In this document: positions 35,301 through 44,566 of the stretch, piece by piece
Layout: the number at the start of each line of letters is the position of its first letter
Position numbering within the stretch: position 1 is the first letter of the stretch
Source of the DNA: Neobacillus cucumis
GTDB lineage: Bacteria > Bacillota > Bacilli > Bacillales_B > DSM-18226
Assembly (NCBI RefSeq): GCF_016107705.1
Contig: NZ_JAEHGC010000005.1
Location: 62,001 to 126,000 of the forward strand
Direction: 5' to 3'
DNA: 64,000 nucleotides
Translations under genes and position numbers: made by a program
Notes under the pieces: generated by a model
The model's database searches: none
What the model saw: the letters and a program-made list of their open reading frames with translations, nothing else
Told to the model about the DNA's origin: nothing

Positions 35301-35756
35301 ATGTATTTAGTTTATAATGATGTTGCCAATTTCATTCATGAAGTTCGGGGCGCACATGATCCCACTCTTACTTTTTATACGGTAACGGACCAATCAGCAG
35401 CAATTCAGCCGAAAGGGATTTTTGTACCACTCAGTGAAGAATCAGGTGAACTAAAAGAGGCACTTGCCAATGGGGCAATTGCTGCCATTTGGAATAAAGA
35501 AAAACAGCTGCCGCGCTATACTCCGAACCACTTTCCGGTTTTTCTTGTGGAAGACCCGGAGGAAGCTCTGCGGATGATCCTACAACAATATATAGATAAA
35601 TTAGATGGAGAAACAGAAAAAACAATGAATATAACAAAATTTGATTTTTTAACGAAAAAACTTCTTAACAAAAACAAACAAACATATGATATTGCTGCAA
35701 TGTTGAATAAATTATCAGATAAGTTCAATGTAGCTGGTCAAGGAAGGAGGGGATAA
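35301..35756 (+). CDS. stand-alone MurE/MurF N-domain-like protein
   Basis: A 151-residue protein with no ATP loop and no ligase core. Residues 37-102 line up by eye with the N-domain of the adjacent Mur[24 protein letters not shown] against [18 protein letters not shown], then [16 protein letters not shown] against [16 protein letters not shown]. After that comes an unrelated Lys/Asn-rich tail ([14 protein letters not shown]) to the end. ATG with AGGAG upstream; 3 bases after murE and 1 base before mraY, so it is translated in the operon. B. subtilis has nothing here. It may be a remnant of an ancestral murF or a binding or scaffold module. Confidence 0.8.
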   Translation: MYLVYNDVANFIHEVRGAHDPTLTFYTVTDQSAAIQPKGIFVPLSEESGELKEALANGAIAAIWNKEKQLPRYTPNHFPVFLVEDPEEALRMILQQYIDKLDGETEKTMNITKFDFLTKKLLNKNKQTYDIAAMLNKLSDKFNVAGQGRRG

Positions 35757-35757
35757 A

Positions 35758-36732
35758 ATGCTGGAGCAAGTTATTTTATTTACTATCATTATGTCATTTC
35801 TAATTTCTGTATTGCTTTCTCCCATTTTTATCCCTTTCTTAAGAAGGTTAAAATTTGGACAAAGCATTCGTGAAGAAGGCCCGAAATCCCATCAAAAGAA
35901 AACGGGTACACCGACAATGGGTGGGATTATGATCTTATTTTCGATTATTATTACCACTCTAGTGATGACCGGAAAGTTTTCTGCGCCAACCGTAAAAACC
36001 TATTTACTTTTACTAGTGACATTCGGCTTCGGCTTACTCGGTTTTCTTGATGATTTTATCAAGGTGGTATTAAAGCGAAATTTAGGGTTAACGTCCAGAC
36101 AAAAACTTTTGGGACAAATCATTATTTCAGTCATTTTCTATTTTGTTTATAAACAAAATGATTTTCCGACGGAGATTACTTTACCTTTTGGAGATTACTC
36201 CTTTGATTTAGGTTGGTTCTTTGTCTTTTTCATTATTTTTTGGCTTGTGGGTTTTTCCAATGCAGTCAATTTAACGGATGGACTTGATGGATTAGTATCA
36301 GGTACGGCGGCCATTGCATTTGGTGCATATGCTGTGCTGGCCTGGAATCAATCTCAGGTAGAGGTAGCGATTTTTTCCGTTGCCATTGTTGGAGCAGTGT
36401 TAGGATTTTTAGTTTTTAATGCGCATCCTGCTAAGGTTTTTATGGGAGATACTGGTTCGCTTGCATTAGGCGGAGCGATTGCAGCTATTGCCATTCTAAC
36501 GAAACTTGAAATTCTGCTCATTATTATCGGCGGAGTATTCGTCATTGAGACCTTATCAGTTATTCTGCAGGTCATTTCTTTTAAAACAACAGGCAAGCGG
36601 ATTTTCCGGATGAGCCCGTTGCATCACCATTATGAATTAGCCGGCTGGTCTGAATGGCGAGTTGTTGTTACTTTTTGGAGTGTTGGACTAATATTAGCGA
36701 TTCTTGGAATCTATATCGAGGTGTGGTTGTAA
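35758..36732 (+). CDS. mraY: phospho-MurNAc-pentapeptide translocase MraY
   Basis: Forms lipid I from UDP-MurNAc-pentapeptide and undecaprenyl phosphate. It is 324 residues with ten membrane segments. Signatures: [20 protein letters not shown] near the N terminus, FLDDFIKV with the Asp pair, [35 protein letters not shown] and [10 protein letters not shown]. Begins one base after the preceding stop; GGAAGGAGGGG gives a strong ribosome-binding site. murD follows without a gap. Confidence 0.98.
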   Translation: MLEQVILFTIIMSFLISVLLSPIFIPFLRRLKFGQSIREEGPKSHQKKTGTPTMGGIMILFSIIITTLVMTGKFSAPTVKTYLLLLVTFGFGLLGFLDDFIKVVLKRNLGLTSRQKLLGQIIISVIFYFVYKQNDFPTEITLPFGDYSFDLGWFFVFFIIFWLVGFSNAVNLTDGLDGLVSGTAAIAFGAYAVLAWNQSQVEVAIFSVAIVGAVLGFLVFNAHPAKVFMGDTGSLALGGAIAAIAILTKLEILLIIIGGVFVIETLSVILQVISFKTTGKRIFRMSPLHHHYELAGWSEWRVVVTFWSVGLILAILGIYIEVWL

Positions 36733-38085
36733 TTGAAACAGATTGAGACGTATCGTCATAAAAAGATTCTTGTTCTCGGACTTGCAAAAAGCGGGGTGAC
36801 CGCTGCTGCACTCTTACATAAGCTTGGGGCATTTGTAACGGTAAATGATCGAAAGCCATTATCTGAAAACCCTGAAGCACGTGGATTGTTAGAAGAGGGG
36901 ATCAAAGTTATTTGCGGTGAACATCCTGTAGAGCTTCTTGATGATGGGTTTGAACTAATTGTTAAGAACCCGGGAATTCCTTATAACAATCCAATCATTG
37001 AAGGGGCTCTTGAAAAAGGGATCCCTGTCATTACAGAGGTTGAACTGGCTTACCAAATTTCCGAAGCGCCGTTTATTGGGATTACCGGTACAAATGGAAA
37101 AACGACGACCACAACCCTTTGTTTTGAAATGCTGAATGAAGGAAAAAAACAGCCGCTGATTGCTGGGAATATCGGAACAGTGGCTTCAGGCGTGGCAGAA
37201 GAGGCAACGAAAGAAAATACGATTGTCATCGAGTTATCTTCCTTTCAGTTAATGGGGATTGAGGCATTCACCCCTAAAATTGCAATTATCACAAATATTT
37301 ATGATGCTCATTTGGATTATCATGGCACGAGAAAAGAATATATAAAGGCAAAAGCAAATATAACAAGAAATCAAACCGAAAATGATTATTTAATCGTTAA
37401 TTATGATCAAGAAGAAACGATGGAAATTGCTCGTCATTCCAGGGCTAAAATTATTCCATTTTCCACGAAAAGTGAATTATCTGAAGGGGCTTATCTTTGT
37501 GGTGAGTGGATTTGTTTTAACGGTGAAAAAGTGATGGATGTGAAAGATATTGCCCTGCCTGGTGTACATAATCTTGAAAATATTTTATCTTCGCTTGCCG
37601 CAGCCAAGCTTACCGGGGTAGACAATCTCGCCATTCAAGAAGTACTCAGAACATTTACAGGAGTAAAACATCGTCTGCAATATGTGAGTGAAATTAACGG
37701 ACGTAAATTTTATAACGATTCAAAAGCTACCAATATTTTAGCTACAGTAAATGCATTAGCTGCTTTCAAAACTCCCGTTGTTTTATTAGCAGGTGGTTTG
37801 GACAGGGGAAATGAATTTGATGAACTGATTCCCTATTTTAAGAACGTTAAAGCGTTAATAACATTTGGTCAAACTGCTCCAAAGCTTGAACGTGTTGCTA
37901 AAGAGGCTGGAATAAAATTGATGAAGCGTGTCGATAATGTTGGGGAAGCCGTGCCTGTGGCTTATCAGTATTCCGAATCAGGTGACGTTATTTTGTTATC
38001 TCCTGCATGCGCCAGTTGGGATCAATATAAAACTTTTGAAGTAAGGGGAGACATTTTTATCGAAGCCGTGCATAAGCTTAAGTAA
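36733..38085 (+). CDS. murD: UDP-MurNAc-L-alanine:D-glutamate ligase
   Basis: Adds D-Glu to UDP-MurNAc-Ala. It is 450 residues: N-domain [22 protein letters not shown] loop [39 protein letters not shown], then C-domain [15 protein letters not shown] and [15 protein letters not shown], with [17 protein letters not shown] near the C terminus. Start is TTG directly after the mraY stop, with GAGGTG inside mraY. The repeat copy at 38099 separates it from spoVE. Confidence 0.97.
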   Translation: MKQIETYRHKKILVLGLAKSGVTAAALLHKLGAFVTVNDRKPLSENPEARGLLEEGIKVICGEHPVELLDDGFELIVKNPGIPYNNPIIEGALEKGIPVITEVELAYQISEAPFIGITGTNGKTTTTTLCFEMLNEGKKQPLIAGNIGTVASGVAEEATKENTIVIELSSFQLMGIEAFTPKIAIITNIYDAHLDYHGTRKEYIKAKANITRNQTENDYLIVNYDQEETMEIARHSRAKIIPFSTKSELSEGAYLCGEWICFNGEKVMDVKDIALPGVHNLENILSSLAAAKLTGVDNLAIQEVLRTFTGVKHRLQYVSEINGRKFYNDSKATNILATVNALAAFKTPVVLLAGGLDRGNEFDELIPYFKNVKALITFGQTAPKLERVAKEAGIKLMKRVDNVGEAVPVAYQYSESGDVILLSPACASWDQYKTFEVRGDIFIEAVHKLK

Positions 38086-38098
38086 GGGCTTGTCCAAA

Positions 38099-38138
38099 GG
38101 AAAGCGCAAGGCGCCTATCGGCCGCTAGCGCTAGACAA
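38099..38138 (-). repeat. dispersed structured repeat, copy 4 (minimal form)
   Basis: Minus-strand reading TTGTCTAGCGCTAGCGGCC then GGCGCCTTGCGCTTTCC: the two ends of the long element joined with almost no core. Located just after the murD stop. Assignment is by eye and weaker than for the other copies. Confidence 0.5.
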
Positions 38139-38200
38139 TCATAGTGCTCTCCACCGAGGTTCGCTATAAGCCCTAAAACTGGTAGTTGAGGTGTTTAGTG

Positions 38201-39301
38201 GTGCCGACAAAGAGAACAACCCCTGATTTTATTTTGATGATTGTAACCTTCACGCTTCTTGCCATTGGGCTGATAATGGTTTACAGTGCCAGCGCTGTAT
38301 GGGCAGAATATAAATTTCATGATTCCTTCTTCTTTGCAAAAAGACAAACCCTTTTTGCAGGGGTGGGAATCGCTGCAATGTTTTTCATTATGAACATCAA
38401 TTATTGGACTTGGAGGACATGGGCAAAAACGATCGTAATTGTTTGTTTTGTTTTATTAGTCCTTGTTTTGATCCCTGGGATTGGTAATGTTCGAAATGGT
38501 TCAAGAAGTTGGATTGGCGTAGGGGCATTTTCAATTCAGCCATCCGAATTTATGAAGCTGGCAATGATTGCCTTTTTAGCGAAGTACTTATCTGAACGGC
38601 AGAAATTTATTACTTCCTTCAAAAAAGGGCTTATTCCTTCACTTGGACTTGCATTTATTGCTTTTGCTATGATTATGCTCCAGCCCGATCTTGGAACGGG
38701 GACAGTAATGATAGGAACTTGTGTGGTAATGATTTTTGTTGCAGGTGCCCGCATTAGTCACTTTGCTTTTTTAGGGCTGCTGGGGGTTGCCGGATTCGTT
38801 GGGTTGATTGCTTCGGCACCTTATCGTATTAAACGGATTACCTCTTTCCTTGATCCATGGTCTGACCCGCTTGGAAGCGGTTTTCAAATTATCCAATCGC
38901 TGCTTGCGATTGGTCCGGGTGGTTTGTTTGGATTGGGGCTTGGTCAAAGCCGGCAAAAGTTTTTCTACTTGCCGGAACCGCAAACGGACTTTATTTTTGC
39001 AATCCTTTCTGAAGAGCTTGGATTTATCGGCGGTTCATTTATCTTATTGCTGTTTGCATTACTCCTCTGGAGGGGGATTCGAATCGCGCTGGGTGCTCCG
39101 GACTTGTACGGAAGCTTCCTAGCCGTTGGAATCATTGCAATGGTTGCGATTCAAGTCATGATCAATATCGGCGTAGTAACAGGACTGATGCCGGTTACGG
39201 GCATTACACTGCCATTCCTTAGCTACGGAGGGTCATCGCTGACCTTAATGTTAATGGCTATTGGTGTTCTTTTAAATATTAGCCGTTATTCAAGATATTA
39301 A
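38201..39301 (+). CDS. spoVE: SEDS-family glycosyltransferase/flippase-type protein SpoVE
   Basis: SEDS protein partnering SpoVD in spore cortex synthesis. It is 366 residues with ten helices: LIMVYSASAVWAEYKFHDSF, VRNGSRSWIGVGAFSIQPSE, LMLQPDLGTGTVMIG-like Asp region, GFQIIQSLLAIGPGGLFGLG, LPEPQTDFIFAILSEELGF and LPFLSYGGSSL. The close match in wording to B. subtilis SpoVE, rather than FtsW, supports the name. Start is GTG at MPTKRTTPDF with GAGGTG upstream; the adjacent GTG three bases earlier is an alternative. Confidence 0.95.
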   Translation: MPTKRTTPDFILMIVTFTLLAIGLIMVYSASAVWAEYKFHDSFFFAKRQTLFAGVGIAAMFFIMNINYWTWRTWAKTIVIVCFVLLVLVLIPGIGNVRNGSRSWIGVGAFSIQPSEFMKLAMIAFLAKYLSERQKFITSFKKGLIPSLGLAFIAFAMIMLQPDLGTGTVMIGTCVVMIFVAGARISHFAFLGLLGVAGFVGLIASAPYRIKRITSFLDPWSDPLGSGFQIIQSLLAIGPGGLFGLGLGQSRQKFFYLPEPQTDFIFAILSEELGFIGGSFILLLFALLLWRGIRIALGAPDLYGSFLAVGIIAMVAIQVMINIGVVTGLMPVTGITLPFLSYGGSSLTLMLMAIGVLLNISRYSRY

Positions 39302-39306
39302 TTAGA

Positions 39307-39334
39307 TGCCCTGTTTTAATAACAGGGTATTTTT
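39307..39334 (+). terminator. intrinsic terminator after spoVE
   Basis: TGCCCTGTT with AACAGGGTA and five T. Confidence 0.88.
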
Positions 39335-39372
39335 CACTATAAGGCAACCCAGCCCCTATCTTCACCTGACGG

Positions 39373-39395
39373 CTCGCCAATCGGCGAGTTTTCTT
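39373..39395 (+). terminator. second possible terminator before murG
   Basis: CTCGCC, four-base loop, GGCGAG, then TTTTCTTT. Confidence 0.65.
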
Positions 39396-39456
39396 TACAT
39401 TTACATAACATTCTTTTATCAATGACTTTATTTTATAGATTTTTATAGTAGAATGA

Positions 39457-39480
39457 GGAAGGTAATTAGGAAGGTAATTA
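39457..39480 (+). repeat. 12-bp tandem duplication upstream of murG
   Basis: GGAAGGTAATTA occurs twice in immediate succession in the murG leader, 31 bases before the start codon. TAGAAT just upstream (39449-39454) could be a -10. Confidence 0.8.
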
Positions 39481-39511
39481 CGTAGGCAGCAATTATTAAT
39501 GAGGTGTATTT

Positions 39512-40615
39512 ATGAAGATAGTTGTCAGCGGAGGCGGAACGGGAGGACATATTTATCCTGCTCTTGCTCTTATAAGAGAAATTCAAAAACAGACAAAAGA
39601 TGCTGAATTTTTATACATAGGAACGAAAAATGGTTTAGAGAGCAATCTTGTCCCAAGAGAAAAAATTCCTTTTAAATCGATTCATATCACTGGGTTTAGG
39701 AGAAAAATCTCCTTTGAAAATATTAAAACAATTTTTCGATTCTTCAAAGGAACACGAGATAGCAAAAAGATCTTAAAAGAGTTTAAACCGGATGTTGTGA
39801 TTGGAACGGGCGGCTATGTTTGTGGTCCCGTCGTATATGCAGCCGCAAAACTTGGGATTCCCTCCATTATCCATGAACAAAACAGCGTGCCAGGTTTGAC
39901 CAATAAGTTTTTAAGCCGATATGTAAATAAAATCGCCATTTGCTTTCATGAAGCGAAAGAATATTTTCCTATAGATAAGGTTGTTTTCACCGGCAACCCC
40001 CGGGCATCAGAAGTGATTGGCCAAGATGGGGTGAAAGGAAGATTATCAGCCGGCTTAAGTGCAACCGCACCTGCCGTCCTTATTTTTGGTGGAAGCCGCG
40101 GTGCTAAACCAATTAATGATGCGGTTGTAAAAGCATTATCTGAATTTGGCAGTAAATCATATCAGGTTTTGTATATAACCGGTGATGTGCATTTTGAGGA
40201 TGTAAAAAAAGAAGTGGAGTTAATCGGTAATCCAAGTAATGTCATCATTAAGCCGTTTATTCATAATATGCCTGAAGTACTCTCAGGAATTGATTTAGTA
40301 GTATCAAGGGCAGGTGCTACCACGTTAGCAGAGCTTACTTCACTTGGGATTCCAAGTATTCTTGTCCCAAGTCCGTATGTTACCAATAATCATCAGGAAA
40401 AGAATGCAAGGTCATTGAGCGAAAATGGTGCAGCAAAAATATTGCTAGAAAAAGATTTGAATAACAAAAGTCTCGTTGGAAGCATTGACCAAATTTTATT
40501 AAACAAGGAAAAACTGAAAGAGATGAAGGCCAAAGCAAAGAAAATTGGCGTTCCAGATTCTGCCAACAGGCTTTTGGATTTAATAAAAAAACTAACAAAC
40601 GAAAAACTAAGGTAG
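39512..40615 (+). CDS. murG: UDP-GlcNAc:lipid I N-acetylglucosaminyltransferase MurG
   Basis: Converts lipid I to lipid II at the inner membrane face. It is 367 residues with GT-B fold: [62 protein letters not shown], and the donor-binding [19 protein letters not shown] with [15 protein letters not shown] with GAGGTG upstream. Preceded by a terminator, so transcription restarts in the gap. murB lies 58 bases downstream. Confidence 0.97.
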   Translation: MKIVVSGGGTGGHIYPALALIREIQKQTKDAEFLYIGTKNGLESNLVPREKIPFKSIHITGFRRKISFENIKTIFRFFKGTRDSKKILKEFKPDVVIGTGGYVCGPVVYAAAKLGIPSIIHEQNSVPGLTNKFLSRYVNKIAICFHEAKEYFPIDKVVFTGNPRASEVIGQDGVKGRLSAGLSATAPAVLIFGGSRGAKPINDAVVKALSEFGSKSYQVLYITGDVHFEDVKKEVELIGNPSNVIIKPFIHNMPEVLSGIDLVVSRAGATTLAELTSLGIPSILVPSPYVTNNHQEKNARSLSENGAAKILLEKDLNNKSLVGSIDQILLNKEKLKEMKAKAKKIGVPDSANRLLDLIKKLTNEKLR

Positions 40616-40673
40616 CCCAAATTCACTTTAAGCATAAATTGTATAAAAAAGGTTAGAAAGTCAGGGTGATTAA

Positions 40674-41582
40674 GTGGACGAAATGATTACACAATTGAAG
40701 GAATGGAATATTGGAAAGGTGAAACAAAATGAACTGCTGTCAAACCATACCACCATCAAAATTGGCGGTCCAGCTGATTTATTTATTGAACCTTCTTCAA
40801 CTGAAAATTTAATAAAAGTAATGGAATTAGTCCGTAAGCATCAATTCCCATGGAGGGCAATCGGACGTGGTTCCAATCTTTTAGTTTCTGATAAGGGAAT
40901 TGAGGGTGTGGTAATTAAATTAGGTTCCGGTTTAGATCAGCTTACTGTTAATGATTCCGAAATTAGAGTCGGCGGCGGCTATTCACTTGTAAGCTTAGCT
41001 ACAAAAATTAGTAAAATGGGTTTAACTGGCCTCGAATTTGCAAGTGGAATTCCAGGGTCTGTCGGCGGGGCTGTATATATGAATGCAGGAGCACATGGAT
41101 CGGACATAAGTAAAATATTATCAAAAGCTCTCATTCTTTTCGAAAATGGAACAATGGAATGGCTCTCCAATGAAGAAATGGAATTTACCTATCGAACTTC
41201 TGTACTACAAAAAAAACGTCCGGGAATTGTGGTAGAGGCTGTTTTCCAACTTGAAGCGGGAGAAAAAACAAGAATTGTTTCACAGATGCAAAAAAATAAG
41301 GATTACCGAAAAGAAACACAGCCATGGAATTTTCCTTGCGCGGGAAGTATTTTTCGGAATCCTCTTCCAAACTATGCTGGAAAGTTAATCGAAGTTGCTG
41401 GATTAAAGGGGCATAGCATAGGCGGGGCCAAAATCTCAGAAATGCATGGCAATTTTATTGTCAATGCCGGAAATGCAACTGCTGGTGATGTCCTTGCTTT
41501 AATACAATATGTAAAGGACACGATCTATAGTTTATATGAAGTTAAAATGGAAACAGAAGTTGAAATTATTGGCCGAAAATAG
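40674..41582 (+). CDS. murB: UDP-N-acetylenolpyruvoylglucosamine reductase
   Basis: FAD enzyme forming UDP-MurNAc. It is 302 residues: [17 protein letters not shown]-binding [42 protein letters not shown], and catalytic-domain [19 protein letters not shown] with [12 protein letters not shown]. Start is GTG with AGGG 7 bases upstream rather than the ATG three codons later; length equals that of B. subtilis MurB. Confidence 0.97.
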   Translation: MDEMITQLKEWNIGKVKQNELLSNHTTIKIGGPADLFIEPSSTENLIKVMELVRKHQFPWRAIGRGSNLLVSDKGIEGVVIKLGSGLDQLTVNDSEIRVGGGYSLVSLATKISKMGLTGLEFASGIPGSVGGAVYMNAGAHGSDISKILSKALILFENGTMEWLSNEEMEFTYRTSVLQKKRPGIVVEAVFQLEAGEKTRIVSQMQKNKDYRKETQPWNFPCAGSIFRNPLPNYAGKLIEVAGLKGHSIGGAKISEMHGNFIVNAGNATAGDVLALIQYVKDTIYSLYEVKMETEVEIIGRK

Positions 41583-41657
41583 AAAAAGTGGTATTTTAAA
41601 TACCAAAATTTATTGCGATTATCTAACGTTAATTTATCGTCCGAATGACAAATATTG

Positions 41658-41666
41658 TGATATAAT
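41658..41666 (+). promoter_or_regulatory. candidate extended -10 promoter for divIB
   Basis: TGATATAAT without a clear -35. Downstream, ACGGCA with TGCCGT and TGTTTTC (41704-41731) forms a terminator-like hairpin in the leader, so read-through could be modulated. Confidence 0.45.
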
Positions 41667-41812
41667 TACTAATCATAAATAAAAAAACGGAAGAAAATGA
41701 ATGACGGCATGATTATTCGTGCCGTTGTTTTCACTTTAAAAAGCAAATTGGAAATTTTTTAAGCTATTTTTGGGGACAAGCTTAATATTGTTCTTTTGAC
41801 GGGGGGAAAGGA

Positions 41813-42586
41813 ATGGATAAAGGTAAAATTGTTGCTTTAGAGGACAGAATACCTAAGTTAAAAGAGCAAAGACGGCGAAAAGCAAACAGAAGGCTTATTC
41901 TCCTGCTTCTTCTGTTTTTTACATTCATTGCAGCCATTGCCTATGTGCAATCACCATTAAGCCATGTTAAACGGATTTCTGTGATAGGAAATGATTTATA
42001 TTCCAGTCAGGAAATTATCAAAAAAACTGGAGTCACTAAAAATACGAATATTTGGAAGGTTAAGAGCAAGGAGATTTCTAAAAAATTAAAGGAACTTTCA
42101 GAAGTTAAAAAGGCAGAAGTTAAGATTCAATGGCCCAACACTATTATGATTACCATCCAAGAGCATAACCGAATTGCCTACCTGAAAAAAGAAGGCTCCT
42201 ATTATCCTGTTATGGAAAATGGGGAAATACTTACAGGGAAATCGTTTAAAGAAATTCCGAGTAATTCTCCAATTTTGTTTGATTTCGAAGAAGGCGCAGT
42301 TTTAAATGGAATGGTTGATGGACTAAAAAGTCTTCCCACTGAAATTGTAAATTCCATCTCTGAGATCCACTATACTCCGAAAAAAACAGACAAATATCAT
42401 ATCTCCTTATTTATGAATGATGGTTTCGAAGTAAGTGCAACCTTAAGAAGCTTTTCAGAAAAAATGGTTCATTATCCTTCAATCGTCAGCCAATTAGACC
42501 CAAATAAAAAAGGTGTTATTGACTTAGAAGTAGGCTCTTATTTCAAGGCATATGATACAAAGACGGAGGAACAAAAAGGTGGATAG
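41813..42586 (+). CDS. divIB: cell division protein DivIB (FtsQ)
   Basis: Bitopic divisome protein of 257 residues: basic cytoplasmic tail (KLKEQRRRKANRRL), one membrane helix (LILLLLLFFTFIAAIAYV), a POTRA domain starting VKRISVIGNDLYSSQEIIKK, then the beta domain (IAYLKKEGSYYPVMENGEIL). Works with FtsL and DivIC. ATG with GGGGGGAAAGG upstream. Its 3' end overlaps the next gene by 8 bases. Confidence 0.95.
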   Translation: MDKGKIVALEDRIPKLKEQRRRKANRRLILLLLLFFTFIAAIAYVQSPLSHVKRISVIGNDLYSSQEIIKKTGVTKNTNIWKVKSKEISKKLKELSEVKKAEVKIQWPNTIMITIQEHNRIAYLKKEGSYYPVMENGEILTGKSFKEIPSNSPILFDFEEGAVLNGMVDGLKSLPTEIVNSISEIHYTPKKTDKYHISLFMNDGFEVSATLRSFSEKMVHYPSIVSQLDPNKKGVIDLEVGSYFKAYDTKTEEQKGG

Positions 42587-43289
42587 GATAAAGGTCAAGG
42601 GTAATCACGTAATCTTGTCCCTTGTGTGTTTGGTGCTTGGGTATCTGATTGCCTTTTCCTATCATTTAACTCAAAGAGAACACATGAGTGATACGAAGAG
42701 GCTTTCAGACCAACAATGGGAGAAAACCCTTGATTTAAGAAACCAGTTGAATGCACAAAAGGAAACAAACAGAAAACTTGAAAAGGAATTAGCGAAAAAG
42801 CAAAATATGGTTTTTGAAAATGAAAAAGATCTTTCGAAGGAAGCGCAGGTCTTTTATAACCTTGCAGAGGATGCGGAGAAATACCGGATGTTTTTAGGAA
42901 AGGTAAAGGTAAAGGGCGGAGGGGTAAAAGTGACTCTGGCGGATGGTGCCTATGATCCTAAAGTGGTCAATGTTAATAATTATTTAGTGCATGAATTCCA
43001 TGTTTTTAAAGTTGTAAATGAATTATATATCTCCGGCGCAGCGGCAATTGCCATCAATGGCCAAAGGCTGACAAGTCATTCCTACATTAATTGCAATGGT
43101 CCTGTCATTACTGTTGATGGTGTGCAGCACCCGGCACCATTTGTGATAACGGCAATAGGAGACCCCGATGTGCTATCTGCGGCATTAAATCTTACCGGAG
43201 GAGTAAAGGATCAGCTTGTGAATGATAATATTGTTTTTAGCCTTGAACAAGAAAATGAAATAACTCTAAATCCTATTCTAGGAAATTAG
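42579..43289 (+). CDS. ylxW: DUF881 protein YlxW
   Basis: A 236-residue membrane-anchored protein of the DUF881 family: N-terminal helix (VILSLVCLVLGYLIAFSYHL), a coiled coil (LRNQLNAQKETNRKLEKELA), then the conserved domain with VKGGGVKVTLADGAYDP, AAAIAINGQRLTSHSYINCN and PFVITAIGDPDVL. Function unknown; always beside division genes in Bacillaceae. Start is GTG with GGAGGA 8 bases upstream, inside the end of divIB. Confidence 0.88.
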   Translation: MDRIKVKGNHVILSLVCLVLGYLIAFSYHLTQREHMSDTKRLSDQQWEKTLDLRNQLNAQKETNRKLEKELAKKQNMVFENEKDLSKEAQVFYNLAEDAEKYRMFLGKVKVKGGGVKVTLADGAYDPKVVNVNNYLVHEFHVFKVVNELYISGAAAIAINGQRLTSHSYINCNGPVITVDGVQHPAPFVITAIGDPDVLSAALNLTGGVKDQLVNDNIVFSLEQENEITLNPILGN

Positions 43290-43341
43290 TAGATGAAAAC
43301 GATGTCCACATTTTAATATATTAAAAGGTTAGGTGAAAAAG

Positions 43342-44082
43342 GTGGACAAACCGAAGAAAATCTTAAGCTTTACCTTGATTACTGCCATCATCGGTTTTAT
43401 GATTGCGATTCAATTTCAAACTATAAAAAAACCGGTTGATCGTGATACACGGGATATATGGGAGATTCGTGAAGCCTTGTTAAAGGAAAAGGAATTGCAG
43501 TCGACTCTTTTAAGTGAAATTCGTTCAAATGAGGAAAAATTAACCGCATATGAGTCGAAACGAAAGAAGGGTAAGGAGCAGGCACTGAAAGATACATTAA
43601 ATGAGTTAAAAGTTGAAGCCGGTTTAACAAAGGTAACAGGCCCTGGAATTACCTTGAAGATCGAACCTGCGCTTGAGGAAATTGAATTAGGGGCTTCTGT
43701 AACCAAGGAAGTTTCTCCAGATCTTTTGCAAAGATTACTAAATGAATTAAATATGTATGAGGCAAAATATGTCTCAATTGATGGGCAAAGAGTGATTAAT
43801 ACTACCGTTATTCGTGATATTAATGCCCAAACGAAAATTGATGGACATACCATTCAAAGCCTGCCAATAGAGGTAAAAGTGGTCGCAGACAGTATCGATA
43901 CTGCAGAAAAATTGTATAATCGAATGAAAGTTTCAAAGTCTATAGAAGAGTTTTACATTGAAAATTTGCGATTAACTGTATCTTCACCCAAAACAAAAGT
44001 GACGGTTCCCGCCTATGAAAATCCAATTCGAATTCGTTATATGGAGCCGGTTAAAGGAAATGAAGGAGGAGGCAATAAGTAA
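43342..44082 (+). CDS. ylxX: DUF881 protein YlxX
   Basis: A 246-residue paralogue of the preceding gene product with the same plan: one membrane helix (ILSFTLITAIIGFMIAIQF), coiled coil, then the DUF881 domain with VTGPGITLKIEPALEE and AKYVSIDGQRVINTTVIRDI, and an added C-terminal stretch. Start set at the second of two nearby GTG codons since AGGTGA is then correctly spaced; the first at 43333 would be only four bases from its AAAGG. TAATG overlap with sbp. Confidence 0.87.
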   Translation: MDKPKKILSFTLITAIIGFMIAIQFQTIKKPVDRDTRDIWEIREALLKEKELQSTLLSEIRSNEEKLTAYESKRKKGKEQALKDTLNELKVEAGLTKVTGPGITLKIEPALEEIELGASVTKEVSPDLLQRLLNELNMYEAKYVSIDGQRVINTTVIRDINAQTKIDGHTIQSLPIEVKVVADSIDTAEKLYNRMKVSKSIEEFYIENLRLTVSSPKTKVTVPAYENPIRIRYMEPVKGNEGGGNK

Positions 44083-44444
44083 TGTGGCTTCCCATACTTG
44101 GATTAATCATTGGGGCGGTTCTCGGGTTGTTTACTGATATTCGAATTCCTGAAGAATATTCAAATTATTTATCGATTGCTGTGCTCGCTGCTCTAGACAC
44201 TTTGTTTGGGGGAATTCGAGCAAACCTTCAAAATATTTACGATGAAAAAGTATTTGTATCAGGCTTCTTTTTTAATATCATACTTGCAGCAAGTTTAGCT
44301 TTTCTAGGTGTCCATCTTGGTGTAGACTTGTATTTAGCAGCAGTGTTTGCATTTGGAGTCAGGTTGTTTCAAAATATTGCTGTTATTCGACGGATTTTAA
44401 TAGCAAAATGGTCATCTAGCAAAGAAAAATTACAAAAAAATTGA
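44082..44444 (+). CDS. sbp: small basic protein Sbp (DUF1290)
   Basis: A 120-residue membrane protein with about three or four helices; family motifs are GLIIGAVLGLFTDIRIPEEY, LAALDTLFGGIRANLQNIYD and GVHLGVDLYLAAVFAFGVRL, with a basic C-terminal end. Function unknown. It is the last gene before the ftsA promoter region; the ATG overlaps the ylxX stop by one base. Confidence 0.93.
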   Translation: MWLPILGLIIGAVLGLFTDIRIPEEYSNYLSIAVLAALDTLFGGIRANLQNIYDEKVFVSGFFFNIILAASLAFLGVHLGVDLYLAAVFAFGVRLFQNIAVIRRILIAKWSSSKEKLQKN

Positions 44445-44468
44445 TGAATTTTAAAGGGAATCATTTAG

Positions 44469-44497
44469 TTGTGACGAATAATTTTATAAGATATGTA
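44469..44497 (+). promoter_or_regulatory. candidate SigA promoter for ftsAZ
   Basis: TTGTGA and TATGTA with a 17-base spacer, 70 bases before ftsA. Each hexamer matches four of six positions. An inverted repeat GAACAA/TTGTTC (44513-44534) lies between it and the gene. Confidence 0.45.
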
Positions 44498-44566
44498 TAG
44501 GAATCTTTTTTTGAACAAATTAAAATTGTTGTTCGACTGAAGGAATGCTAAAGGAGGTGCCAAAGA

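Noticed and set aside
44513..44534. GAACAA/TTGTTC inverted repeat before ftsA as a specific operator
   Set aside because: Six-base arms in AT-rich sequence are too common to assign; noted only with the promoter.
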